A DNA stretch of 64,000 bases, taken from the NCBI GenBank assembly GCA_900239685.1, contig OENT01000216.1, forward strand, positions 95,983 through 159,982, read 5' to 3'. Origin of the DNA: Rotaria macrura. Its lineage: Eukaryota; Rotifera; Eurotatoria; Philodinida; Philodinidae. The notes beneath the pieces are model-generated. The model had not been told where the DNA came from. It saw nothing but the letters and a program-made list of their open reading frames with translations, and searched no databases. A program made the translations under genes and the position numbers. Below, one piece after another: positions 23,900 through 37,273 of the stretch; position 1 is the first letter of the stretch, and each line of letters begins with the position of its first letter.

Positions 23900-26393
23900 T
23901 TCATTGATTCAAACAATTTCTCTATTATTTGAACACTTGTTAAGTTTTACTTTTTTAAAATAAAAGAACAGAAAAAGATGTTAATTTTATACAATGATTG
24001 TTATCAAATTTTATTTTTTATCATCTTCTATACATCTTTTATAATTGTATTTGTGGAAAAGAAAAAAAACGTACTGATTTTTTTGTATATGATACTATTG
24101 TGTTCCAATTTGACAAAGGCTGCTTATGATTTGAGAACATCCAAATAATAAGTTTTAATTAAAGATTTTGAAATTTCAATCGATTTGTATTCAGCAATTT
24201 AATTTCATAGCTATTTTCTAAAGGTATGATTCATAAGAATATGTTTGAAAAGCTGTCAATCGAAATTTATTCCAATGTTTAGAAGCCGTAAGTTTTCCAA
24301 TCACAGGCAGATTTTAATTGAAGTCTAATTAGGATGAAATTAAATTGTAAGCAAATGTGATATGAGCTACGGCGTGTTTGATATTGATGTTGTTCTATTG
24401 AAGATGATATTCGAGCAAGTGTTCCCGATCGACCCCGATGTGATCAATCGTTTCCGTTGGTGACGTCTGCGAAGATACTTCTCTTTAAAGTTTGAAAAAT
24501 ATACTCAGTGACTGAACGTTTGATGTAAGCTATGTGTTTGCAAACAACGTTTTGCTTAAGAAAATCGATAACAAATTTATGTAGGAATTCGTTGTATCAT
24601 TGTAATCATTCATGTAGTTTTCATTTGAACACTGACATTTGCATCCTGTCTAATCTTGACACTCCGATCGCAAGAGAATATGTGCGCCAGGTAACGATCT
24701 GCTTCAATGCTTTAATTTGTATTGAGTTAGTGTCGTCGAAAGTTAACACAATTAAAACTACGTATTCTTAATTATATGAGTGATACATAATTCCATATTT
24801 ATGTTTCACAGCATTTTGATACGCGTATAGTAGTATTAATAGAATTGTTGTTTTTTCTTTGCCAATCTTCGTAAAAACGAAGGTCCACATCATGAACGGG
24901 AATGCTCGATACCTATTAAAAATCGGCGGTTTGGCAAGGGGAATTCATTCTACTAATCTCTCTTCCGGCCTCGATGAGCACTCTAACTAAGTTCGTACGC
25001 TGACCAGAAATTTTTAATCTCAGTGAATAAGTTAAAATATGAAAGATCTTAATTCAAATCAAATCAAAATCCAAAAAGATTTGATTCTCATGTATAACAG
25101 TAATTCAATATTTATTGAATGTATCACAATTATAGGTAGATGTTTAAGTTGTAAAAAGAAGATGCCAATCAACAAAGGGAATGAGAGTTCTTTTTCTTGT
25201 TTTAAATTGAAGATTTCCATGCTACTAAGTCGATTGTTAGGATTTGGCGGCGTGTAGGCCCCGAAAATACTAATGAAAATAACAGAAACGAAAAACTTCA
25301 GTGTATTTAAGATAAGATTTATTGATATCATATCGTCGACACAATGAATATGTAAAAGTAAACATGAACCAACATTGGTTTATCTAAGTTCGTCTTATTT
25401 TTTTTCTTCTTATAACATATTTCTTTATTTTTCAAAATAACTTAACCGGAACAAAATGATTCAGTCAAACTTTGTTTTAACATTTACGACAATATGATCA
25501 TATTGTGTCACGCATAAATAATGAATCTCTTCAAATTTTGATTTTTGCTTTCGTCGTTTTCTATACGTCAGACTAAACATGCACGGTTAAACTTTCTACT
25601 TCAATGTGCCATGAAATATCTAAAACGAATTGCTCGGCTTTACTAACTGCAGTACTCTCTACTTTTTCCAAAGACGTATTGAAAATGAAATCGAAAATCA
25701 GGTCATGCCGACACACCTCATCGATTATTAGTATCACAAAAAAATACGAAATACATGCTCGAGAAGTTTGTAGTACATTAACTTGATTCTATTTGAATCA
25801 TCCGATAATTTTCTATTATTTCAATCTATTGAAAACAATTTCCTAACGTTGTCAAAATAGCATCATTTGAACTTGTATTTTTTTTTCTTATAGTGACAAT
25901 AGACTCATCTTTCACATTCATCAATCCATATTTGATGTCAAAATACACTAACCGCAACTAGACGATTGGATATTAGGAGCTGTTAAACATTCAAATTATT
26001 ATCTGAGATATTCAATAAAATTTGACAATTCTCAACAATGAAAAAAGAAGATTTCAAAACATTCGTTTCATTTTTGAAATTCTCTTAACTAGTGGCGCTT
26101 TGCATAGTAAGTCGAATACGAACTGAAAAAATATGCATGTCCATAAAGTTCACAGTGGATAATAAAAAGTGTGCAAGAAATAAGTTAACAGTTAATATCA
26201 AGGTACTTAAGAAAAAAACTGAGAAATTTTTCCTACATGCTTATTTAGACCGACTATGTTCGATGAATGAAAGCTACGGTAATGAAATTGAGAAGTTCAT
26301 TATTTATGGGCCGTCAGATATGATTGCGTTAATAATTAGTATACATAAAAAACAAAAGCACATATAAATAACGGAATGCAATACTAATTATCA
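23900..26393. other. Intergenic region, no supported gene
   Basis: Open frames of 91 codons or fewer, none with features. A probable polyadenylation signal for CHMP3 (AATAAA) lies at about 23960. No repeat recognised. Confidence 0.45.
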
Positions 26394-28483
26394 TCACACA
26401 GTTACACGTAAAGCTTCAATCGATTGAAGAATCATCGGATCCTTAAAAAGAAAAAAATAAACAATTCCAAAGATTTCTTCTTTCGTTTATCGATCGAATC
26501 GAATGTCTTACTTGCAAACAAAGTGATACAAAATCATCGATTGTTATATATCCTTGATGTTTTTGGTCGAATTTTTGAAAGACAACTGTTGTATGTTCTT
26601 GAGTAGCTAGTGGATCATTTGCAAGATTCGATGAATTACCAAGTAAAGAATAAACAGCACGAATAATCACATAAAAATCCTTGAAGACAGAAAAAAGATT
26701 TCCTTTTTGTTTTCTTTTATAATGAAATTACAAAGTTAATATTGAAATTCTGACAATAGTATTACTCATGCTGTTCTACTATTCATATAATTACAGTCAA
26801 ATAAGAAAATGTCTTCTGTAAATTTACTAGTAATCCTCGAAGACAAACACATTAAAAAAAAGACTAGCCATCAATTGATTAATATTCTAAGTTAGTTTCA
26901 TCTAATGGTTCGAGTAAGATCGAAGCTCAATGTTTTATTGACTCGAATCGATTTCTTTTGTCTAATATTATCATAGAACAGGATTGAAGAAGAACTTACA
27001 TCTTTTGTCAATCGTCCTGCTCGTTTAATATCATAGAGTCTAAATATCCATTTAAGTCTATCTTCAATTGTACCACGACATAATGTTGATAAACCAATAA
27101 GAAACTCTTCAAACGTTAAAATACCTGTTGCACGTATTTCAAACGTTGAAAATATTAAATGAGCATATTTTTTTGAATCACCACTTGGAAAAAAATGTCC
27201 ATAGATAGTTGCAAATGTTTCTTCATTAACAATACCTTAAAATTATTAAACTAACTCAATAAAAAAAACAACCGGCTCTCGTACAATATTGACTTCATGC
27301 AACATACCAGACGGACATTCTTGTTTGAAACCTTGATAAATAAGTTGAATTTCTTTTTTATTAAAATTAGTTCGCCGTACTAATTCATCAAGACTGCAAG
27401 GTCTATAACGTTTTAAGCCTTCTGTTAAAGCATCATCATATTCGCTGTCTAAATAAACACAAACAATATTTTAAATCGTTAGTGAGATAATCAAACTATC
27501 TGTAAAAACTAATCATAACAAGTTTTCCTTGAATTACTTTTCAGTTAGATTATTCTCATGATCGGATTTCAGTCCGATATATTCTATGATTAAAACTAAT
27601 AAGAATATTCTATTAGTAAATAGTAATTTAATCAAATCGAGACTATTTCCGTCTGTCAAAGCTATTTAACGAATTTCTTCTTTATGAATTATCGATCACA
27701 AACATGAAATTTCTTTGTAGATTAAAAGACGCCTCGGGTACTCTAGTGTGTCTAATTGAACGTAGTTTTAATACAAAACAAAATGATTGTACTCAAAACA
27801 TCTTTGAAGATTCGGCAAGAAATGTTTTGTGTTGTGGATTTACAAAACAGAAGATGTCATTTAGATAAGTGTTTTGTTTTCTTCAACTTTCATGTCTGCA
27901 TATTTCATGCGAAATAAATTTAACTTAATCACAAGCATTACGAGATGTTCATAAAACTGATTTCATCACAAGACATGTTATTTTTGTCTTACAAGATAGC
28001 ATTGACAATATTCTATAATCTTCATTTCTATTCAACAAGTCACAAATTAAAGGCACAAGAACAACTTCGAGCAATATAACACTAATTACATAATAGAGAT
28101 AATGTAACTTACACATGTCTTTTTTATTTATTCTCTGTCAGTATAATAAGATGCTGTGTGATACATGTTTCAACATGAACGTATGTTTATCTATTTATGA
28201 AAGAAGTTTCTTTTAAGAAATAGAACAAATTTAAGTGAATCTATTCATCTGCTCTTAAAGACTTTTAGAGTTCTTTTTTTTCTCTCTTGATAAAATGTGA
28301 GAATTAATCAAAATGTGTTCTAGTATTAACAGAGATGCTATGTTATTTAATATTCTATTAGCATGATTTTAATTGGTACTAAAATAAAGTGTTAACTTTA
28401 TTCTAGTCTAGTTTTTGACTTTTCTTAACCGAATGATAAATTTACAATGACTTACAGCAGACGGACGATGAGTATTCGTCCAT
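26394..28483 (-). CDS. KChIP / neuronal calcium sensor-like EF-hand protein
   Basis: Exons on the reverse strand: 28483-28456 (tentative first exon), 27448-27308, 27235-27000, 26679-26512, 26441-26394. All joins keep phase and total 206 aa. Family landmarks are RYRPCSLDELVRRTNF, IQLIYQGFKQECPSG, TFATIYGHFFPSGD, AHLIFSTFE, GLSTLCRGTIEDRLKWIF and RLYDIKRAGRLTKD, the same order as in Kv-channel interacting proteins. KChIPs bind Kv4 channels and modulate surface expression and gating in a calcium-dependent way. Here the loops at EF2 (FEIRATGILTFEEF), EF3 (YDIKRAGRLTKD) and EF4 (FDQKHQGYITIDDF) lack most calcium-coordinating acids, so calcium binding may be weak or lost. The first exon is chosen only because it offers an ATG, a perfect GTAAGT donor and the right phase; a further upstream start is possible. 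Confidence 0.83.
27449..28455 (-). other. Putative first intron of the KChIP-like gene
   Basis: 1007 nt between a GTAAGT donor at 28455 and a TTTAG acceptor at 27449. No gene or repeat was recognised inside. It is an intron only if the tentative first exon is correct. Confidence 0.4.
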
Positions 28484-30500
28484 CGTCGATCATCCATATG
28501 AATTTACAGATCTTTTATCTGAAAAAATTATCTTCTTTAGATAGAAGAAAATGCTCTATACTTAATACATGTCAAAAATACAAGTAGAACAAGATGATGA
28601 ATGATCGAAGACATCAAGAAAATGTTTGTCGTTTATGGCGAAATGACATATTGAGTGTGAGTACTTTTTTTTTCTCTCAAACGAAAAAAGGATTTTCTAT
28701 TACTAACAGAAAAGAAGAAGGGAAAAAAATACAGAATATAGTCAATCTTAACAATAAAACTAATGATGATGGACTCGATAGACGATGTTTTTCAAGTATC
28801 ATTCTATTCTATCTTTTAGATTGATGAGAAAGACACGAGATAGTAAATAGATTTCTTTCTGTCTGTCGTTTGCTCTAAAAAAGATTAATGCATGACGAGA
28901 ATAGAGCTACTGTGGGTAGAAATGAAGAAGACACTGAAAAATGAATACATCATTGTATTGATGTGGAAGAGGAAGAAAAGGAAATACATATATACTTCTT
29001 TGCTAAGTGATGTCGATTCAAGATTTCAAAGATTATTAACATTTTCATGTTCGATGATGATAAATGACACTAATTGGCAGACGAATATCTTGTCACTATA
29101 ATTTTTCACACCTATTTACTTTAGGAATGATTAAATGACATAATAAATTATCTGTTTTTTTGGTATTTATGTATCTTTCATAGTATGAGAAAATACTAAT
29201 GAAGTTTTATCTACATGGAATAAGACGTATCAGAATCTACTATAAATATACATACAATGCTTGTTGATGCTATGTGGATTCTCGATTTCCAAGTCATATT
29301 TCTGTTTAACATGATTGCAAACAAGCTAATATCGAATTCTGTAGAATAGGAGACCGAGTTAAATGGATTTTTTTCCTTCAACAAAAACGCAATAAACAGA
29401 ACTACATCGATGTTGAAAATTCATAATAGCTTTGTTTTTGTTTGTCATCAAACTCTCTAGTACGTAAGAATCATATTGACACATAAAATTTTATCAAAGT
29501 CGATCCGTTTTGTTTTTAGGCGAAGAATGGTATGATATTTCAAGTATAAGCATAACTTCACGATGAACAGCAAAGTTCAAGCAAAAATACTTACTCAATC
29601 AGTCTACAGTCTAAAACTTTCTATTCTATAATAATAATCGATACAAAAACATCAAATTTATCTGCTCTAATCTTCCATTAATTAATTCTCATTTAGAAAA
29701 ATGACTTACTGTTGTGAAATTGTGAATTAATTACCACACCAACACCCATAGTTCATCTATGAATGCCTGACGATCTATATATTTCCACATTTGACAAGAA
29801 AATATTTTAATAAATATCGAGCACCACACGCGTGACACAGGTATTAATATGATTTAATATTAATCATATCCTAGCTTATCCATCTCGTCTTTCTTTCTAT
29901 CTAAATTTCACCAAAGAGAGACTATGCCAATTGTACCTCTCTTAAACAGAATATAATGAAAATCATTATAGTACCACTCATCATTTCAACCGAACAAAAC
30001 AACAGGCAAACTTTCCACTATCAAAAAAGAAAAATTTATTTTCATGACGCATCAAACAAAACATCAATAGAATAAACATCAACACAATGCTTATCAACAT
30101 TATTTTGAAAGTTATTATTTTTAAACCACATGGGATCGTGTTCAGTAATCGTTCATTAAAATATATATCAGCATGAAACATGACATTTAAACAAAAAGAA
30201 AAAGAAATCATGCGTTCGTACTTCAGAATCGAATATATTGAAAATTTGTCCATCATTCTTTCATTTTATTGAAAAAGCAAGATTTCAATTTTTTGACTAT
30301 ATTATCTAATGTTTGAAATTCATTCAGTCTCAGAAGTTAATATTGATTTATATGGAAATTCTTTCGAAATTTTTGATAATTTTTCCGTATCAAATACTCA
30401 TAGTCAGAATTTTTTTCAAAAAAAAATATTTCGAGAAATGCCAGTACCATAATAACAATCGTACTGCTAATCTCACAGGCATCCAGATGACTTCATATCT
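28484..30500. other. Intergenic region, no supported gene
   Basis: AT-rich; open frames up to 91 codons on either strand lack any protein feature. Confidence 0.45.
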
Positions 30501-30509
30501 TGGTAAATT

Positions 30510-30819
30510 AATCTCGTGTGGAATAAAACAAAAAATCTCTATCAAGTCGATCAGATCGATTAAGCATTAGTCGTTGTCGAGCTTCATGCAATACTGATAA
30601 TGCTAATTTCGCATACTTTCCGAACTATGATTTCATTTTAAATTCTAATCGGGCTAAAAGAAATCTACTAATTTTATATTCCGATATGCTAACACGCGTG
30701 CCTATGTTTAAATAAATGTAATTACCTTGAACCTCGTTACGTAAGAATCTGCGTGTTGTACTGATAAATGATGGAGAAAAACTTGCCCTCCGTTTTAATT
30801 CTCGTACCAAGTGAGTCAT
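30510..30819 (-). pseudogene. Possible small gene with in-frame stop, unidentified
   Basis: On the reverse strand an ATG near 30819 opens a basic peptide MTHLVRELKRRASFSPSF continuing to NEVQ, ending at a GGTAATT donor near 30723. After a TTTTAG acceptor near 30653 a short exon reads ARLEFKMKS, then TAG, and the same frame continues FGKYAKLALSVLHEARQRL and a further 20 or so residues before the next stop. The charged helical peptide after the stop looks protein-like, which suggests either a broken gene or a wrong exon model. No family was recognised. Edges are approximate. Confidence 0.3.
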
Positions 30820-30884
30820 ATTCAATTATCGATAGGATTGAATAGGAAAGTTGATTTTCATGAAATGAATAAATTGTTTTACTA

Positions 30885-30910
30885 TAATAAATAAATAAAT
30901 AAATAAATAT
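30885..30910. repeat. (TAAA)n microsatellite
   Basis: Tandem AAAT/TAAA units, about six copies. Confidence 0.85.
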
Positions 30911-31436
30911 AAATGTATATATGTATTATGTGTATGTGTACGATTTAAAAACAATAGCAACAAGCAGAGGAATAAAAGGAAACTTCTAGCGATGGGAAAA
31001 TAGCATTATACTCAATTAAAGTAAGATAAAAAATAAATAGTTACGTCTTCTGTCTATGAAACATTTCATGTCAGTATGATATTTAAGATCTAATACTTAG
31101 GACGGTCAAAACGTTCTTGCAATACTAGTCCGAAATTTCATGTTGATTGTTTCTATTCTTAATATACTATCTTTCTAGTAGCTGCAGCCCAGTTATGTAC
31201 TAAACTGCTAATAGTAATCTCGACAAATTCTTTGTTTCTCTCATTTCTAGTTATTTTTTTTCTTCACCTACAGTTTCAAATGGATAAACATTGAACTACA
31301 GCTACTGAATAAAGACTCGCTCGTCATTGAATTTCAATGTTACTCAAATTCATGACGAATCAGCTACTACATATGGTTATATGATTATCTACAGTATCGT
31401 ACAATTATTTTTCTTTAGTTTCATAAGTTTTCAAGC

Positions 31437-32300
31437 GGAAGAGAGTCACTAGAAGATGATTATCACAGCGTCCGTTCAATAACCATCGTGACTGATCAGA
31501 ATACTAATACTATAAAATATTTAGTGAAGGATGACACGTATATTAGTATTGGTCGGATTGCCAACATCTTGGATATATCTCATGACAAAAATCGATAGCA
31601 TTCTAACACAATATCTATGGTTAAGAAAGATATCGTTCGCATGAGTACCTCATGAGCACACGCAGGAATAACGGAAACTACAGGTTAATGTTTGTACCGA
31701 AAACTTATAGAAATTTAGAAATTGTGCTTGACGATTATGTAGCATTATCATCGACCATGCAACTTTGGATTACAATTGCAAGATTGAATCAAGACAAAAA
31801 ATCAAAATCAGAGGTAGCAAAGGGAGAAATTCCTTCGATTGCTATCAAAAGGTAGCAATATGAAAAGAAAACAATGCTTATCATCTTGTTGATAAGTCCT
31901 GTGTCGTTACACATTCATCAAATGCTATCGTGATTATCTATTGATGCTATGTATAACTGTGATGAAACCTCAAAACCGCTGCTCAAAAACTTATTAAGGA
32001 AAATACCATCGTCAGGAACAAGCAGTAGCAAGCTCCATCATACAAACGAAAATAGCCGGATATAAGAGGTATTACATTCAGTTATCCTCAAGAGTGAAGC
32101 AGCATGGTTATCACTGATGTGTCACAGCTTAGCTTACTCGGTCGTAATTTCAGTGGTTCAGCTATGTTAATGAATAGAATTGAGATTTAATCGGATGAAG
32201 CAAGTTTGGCGAAAGCAATTATGGAGGAGATCAATTCGATACCTTTTGATGAATACAAAAGACATTTCAAAAGTGAATTAGAAGGATAAAACATTCCATT
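31437..32300 (+). mobile_element. Decayed mariner-type transposase relic
   Basis: Translated in shifting frames, the segment keeps the mariner order of motifs. It opens GRESLEDDYHSVRSITIVT, then YISIGRIANILDISHD (helix-turn-helix part), then after a stop and frameshift SILTQYLWLRKISF, stop, VPHEHTQE, matching the WVPH-LT segment. Further on KLQVNVCTENL matches the C-x-ENL region, IDHATLDYNCKIESRQ the TGDET region, and degraded counterparts of the second and third catalytic-Asp blocks follow to about 32300. Many stops and shifts rule out activity. Terminal inverted repeats were not identified, so the edges mark recognisable coding homology only. Confidence 0.7.
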
Positions 32301-35300
32301 CAGTATCGTAGTGAACAATTCAAACATTTCCTGTAGAGACATATCAGTTAAATGCTTTGTCTATCAGTAAAGATTTTGAGATTCTAGAACCTTTTGACTT
32401 CACTAAATTGCATAGAAATCAGCTGATATTTTTACAAAAAAAATCGTTATCATCATGTTATTCGAAATATAAAACTTATTCTGTGTTCTGTTCATTAAAA
32501 TAGATTTATCTTCTTAAGACTAATACGTCAAAGAATTAGTTTCATTTTAGGGAAATTTCTCAAAACGGAATGAAAATAAATTACATATCGATTTAACTCT
32601 ATTAAATCGTATATTAGATGGCAGTATGGGCTACTATTTATTAGCAAATTTCAAGATTTGTCAGATTATCTCATCAGAATAGCATCGATAATTTATTTCG
32701 GAAAAACATATTTGCATAAGTCCGCTACTACACTTATCATTTTATTTTTTCTTACAATACTTTGAACTTGCCAGCAGTATTTAGTTTTCCGTGTAAAATC
32801 TTTTTACAACTAAATGATTAAACCGTATAGCAGGATTATGTTTAACAGGAGGAAAAGGTCGTCTGACAACTTCGAATTTTTATGTTTGCTTACTCATTGT
32901 TCTAATACTGGGATATGGAGGTGGGTCACATTGCCATCATATGATTACGAGAGAAGCATGTTGTTCATGACAAAGTCTAGTGTTATTTACTCAATTAAAA
33001 TGCAAAGATATTTGCTCAACTGTCATGTACGATTTTTTTCAAATTGAGTAATGAATCGAATGAAGAAGGCAAAATGTTTATCTTCAAATTTAAAAAAAGA
33101 TAAATAAATAAAGGCTTCTAATAATTATTATTTTCTTATTGAATGATTGATGAATTCTATGCACATTTACTTATTCTTCAATTGAAATTAAAAGATAATA
33201 CTTAAACTATTTCGAAAATTTTATCTCTGTTAGGAATAAAAGGAAATCAGGAAAAAATGATTTCATCCTAAAATGAGAAGTATGCTTACTATTACAGAGC
33301 GATGGTCTTAGTGGTGGAATCAAGGGCAGGCTACACCCCCTCCACTCCCACAAAACATTTTTCTATAATAGTTCCACTAGTTGATGGTTCCATACGCAAC
33401 TCGTTTTTTCAACGGACGTGAGCATTTGTTTCAGTATGAACTTCTTCATTGGAATTATGATATGAATGAAATTCAACTGTCATATATAATAATGACACAT
33501 CAGTAGAAATAAAGATTAGATTTTAGCTCTATGTTGGGGTTGTGTATGAGACAATTCAAAGCCAAGATTCCCAGCCATATTCTCTCCTCTTTATAAAGGC
33601 TTCATATAAAGGTAAAAATCTTACAAAGTGATTATTAAAGATCTAAATTGTTTTCCGTTCAAAGTTTCACTATCAATATCGAAATTAGAAGTGCGAAGTT
33701 TTTCTTTCATAATACAGCAATACTGTGTATGATGAACGTTTCAGATCAATTTCTCATGATTTAACAAGAGTGAATCAAAAGACATTGGCCAACCATTCTC
33801 ATTAAATTTCAACTATATTCCAAGTGTCAAGTCTAACTATAGATATTTATTATGTGCGTACTCTAAAGCAAGATGGCGGTTTTTTTTAAATAGGGATACA
33901 CTAATTTCATTGATCGACTAGCAGCATGAATACTCGTCAGATTATTCGGAATTCATTAGAGTAAATATTGTCTCGAGTAGAAAAGAAGTGCTTCATGAGT
34001 TACGGGGCGTGTTCCTCATTAATTTTAATAATGAGAGAAATTCTTGTAAATTACTAGTGCGAAGAGTATAGTCATGACTTTCTTCTTTAATTATCATTCA
34101 TCTATGATTCTGATCACTTGTGACGTCTGAATATAGTTAGATTAGATAGTTGAGTAATGACAAAATCGTCAAAGTTTTCGATAGAATGAAAATTTGATTT
34201 AACTAGAAATCTAATTATTTTCCTTGAGAATGAAATTAAACGAGAAGGTTGTGAGTCTCATTCCATAGCCACAAATTTCAAGTTTTTCCTTATTGCTCGA
34301 GAATGGTATATTGAAGTAGCTGTAATAGTTGTGACTCATTATAAATTACAGGACAATGGAATGTAACGTTTAGAGTTTTACAGGTCGAGCAACAAATCAT
34401 TTCATCCTGTTATGTATTAACGCTTCATTGTCGTGCCAGGCGTCATTCTATCACTTAAACATGATTCTTCTGTTCCAAAGAACAATAAGGAACAAATTTG
34501 ATAGTTTCTTTTTCAATAAAAATCACCAATATTATAATTGATCTGTTTCACACTTATACTTCTATTGCATCAGTAAAAGTAATCTTTTTACATCTTTTGA
34601 GAATTCGCTAAAATGACTATTTACATACACATCGAGAACTCAGTATAGAAAATATTTATCTATCATGAACTGTAATTTCTAAAATCTTAAGATACTCATA
34701 TGATTCAATTCAAAACTAAATAGTGACATCGTTTTCTAGTCTATATGCAATTACAAGCCTAATTCTATAGCGTTTGGTATTACTTGCATCCCAATAAGCA
34801 GCTGCCACTAATGCTAAGTAGGTCCTACGTGAGGTGCAAAGTTCCACTTTAAAAGTTGAAAATTGTGAATGAAAAGAGGAACTGCTGATTAAACTTATTT
34901 ATTTTTGCACTTCAAATGCAACAAAATCGATTATTAAAAACAGACAGATCTGATAGCTTGATTTTAAATATTTTAGTATAATTTAATCTTGCGTATGGTG
35001 ACCTTCTTTTTTTATTCATTGCAGATATTTCAAGCATTACGAGAGTCAAGTCTATCATAAAAGATTTGCTATTTTGATGATACCTTGACAATTTACTTTG
35101 AAAAGAAACACCGCATCTATCTAATCTTTTTCGTCAATTAGTGTAAACCAACCACTTACAAATCTGATAACACTTCACGCACTAAAACATACATGGAAAG
35201 CGTACATCGTCCAAGTTGCTGATACTTACAAAAGTCACATATAGCCTTGAAGAAAATACAAAGTGATTTTGTAAATCGTAGTTATGTGTATTTTCTAGTT

Positions 35301-37161
35301 GCCAAAATAGTTGATTTCAGTCTTAATAGATATGTTGAGACACAGAAAAGGTTATTATGATGCTGCAAATAGCACAACTGTATGGAGGAGGCGTATTATT
35401 TTTTTTCCATTAAACATTTTGCTTAAGCTAATAATATAAAATTATCGAAATTTAGCAAAATCAAGTCATGTGAATAGGAACGAGAAAATTAACATGCAGT
35501 ACCCATGAAATAAGGGCAAGGATGTTCGAGTGATGCATTTGAATTTCTCTTGAAATTAACTTTTCTTATTTTGAAGCGGTAATTCAAGAAATTCGGTTCT
35601 CATTCAGATAAATCAGTTAGCCATCATTTCGTTTGCACGCAAGCAAATCAATACTCGGTGTTACTTGTTCTATACGAACTCGTCATATGCAGTTCTATAC
35701 CAATCGATAGTGTTTTCCAAGTTCTAAAAACAAAGCTTCCACTATGTAGAAATGAATTTGTTATTAATGCACACGTAAAAAATCAGTAGTTGATTTGAAA
35801 TGAGTACAATAAACTAAGTCGATCCAAATGTGTTGCTACATGATTGATCGATTTGCATTTTATTTCGAAAAAAACTTCGTTTATATTAATTATTCATTTA
35901 TCTGTAATTAAGAATTTAAAAAATTTCTCGACTGTCTTTTTGTAGCTAGATAGAATTCTGAGCAGAATCGATTTTTAAACAATAAATGTCAGCATGAAGA
36001 GGCATGACTCAATTTTCGTAGGTTATTGAAAACAATTGAATCATGTTCTAACAGCCCAAGATCGTCCTATGTGTTTTCTACTGATAGCAAAATCTATGAT
36101 TCAATTAAATAGAAAATTTAATGTGAGTGTTGACTTTCAAAAACAAATTATCGAATGATTTCACAATTCATACTGGACGAATGCGTCTGTGTAAATTTCT
36201 CAGCTGTATTCTAATACGAACAAGTGCTTTGATAATGAAGAAAAAAATCAACATTTCTTTGAATCTCAACACATCATTTGACAGAAGAATGTACAGGCTT
36301 TTATTTGATATAGAATTACGCAAGAGTGGGTTCCATCTTCCACACCAAGGTCCTATGGAAGTACAGATGGTATCAAAATTTATGCCGATCGGAAGAAAAA
36401 TGAACAGACGAATTCGAACAATTATTCATGTCTAACACGTGAGTCAGCTGATGAGAAAATAAACAGTCTATCTCAAAGAGAAAGCCATTATCTTCGCTTA
36501 TAACGAACTCCATTCTTTCACATGTTCAGTATATATTCTATCAGTACTTTATGTATAAATATGTTAGATATAAGTGAAATTAGTGTTTTGATAAGAAAAT
36601 GTTTTTGATTTGATAGATTATTACAGGACATCTTTTTATTCTAATTATTGCTTTAATTACTCTAACAATTTACCCTACATAAATAGAAGTCAGAGTTTGT
36701 GAATGTTATTCGTTGATTCCTGTTGAAGCTGCGCTGGTAAGCTTTTTTGATATTTTATATTTGATCATTTTTCATGTTATTCGAAACGGTATTCAAGGAT
36801 GTGTCACTCTTTAATTTCCAAGAATTGTGCTCAGAAATTTTATTATATGAACCGGCTTGAGCCAAGCACGGATATAATCTAATATCAGGTTAATGTCAAA
36901 ACCTACGATGAAGATTTGTTCTATGAATTTTCAACATTTGATCTTTCGATCAAAGTTTAGAGAACCATAAAAAAAATAAGCACCATAATTGAGAAGAAAA
37001 TGTTTCGTTTTTCTTCACAAAATAATTCATGTCCCAATGGTGAGAAACCATTTAGAACCAATTCTACATCAGTTCTATCATACGTATGTGAAATAGGAAG
37101 AAAAGAATGCAATCAATCAATAAGCTTAAATCAATATGGACAATGCATGGAATGATTCTCG

Positions 37162-37185
37162 ATTATTATTATTATTATTATTATA
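37162..37185. repeat. (ATT)n microsatellite
   Basis: About eight tandem ATT units. Confidence 0.85.
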
Positions 37186-37249
37186 GGCTCTATCAATATT
37201 TTTGAAGAATTTTCTCCCTGGATATTACTTATCACCTATCAATGGCAAC

Positions 37250-37273
37250 GTATATATATATATATATATATAT
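37250..37273. repeat. (TA)n microsatellite
   Basis: About eleven TA units; a second, shorter TA run lies at about 37340-37353. Confidence 0.9.

Noticed and set aside
36127..36435. 102-codon forward open frame rich in Lys/Arg/Leu
   Set aside because: No family resemblance, no neighbouring exons and no regulatory signal.
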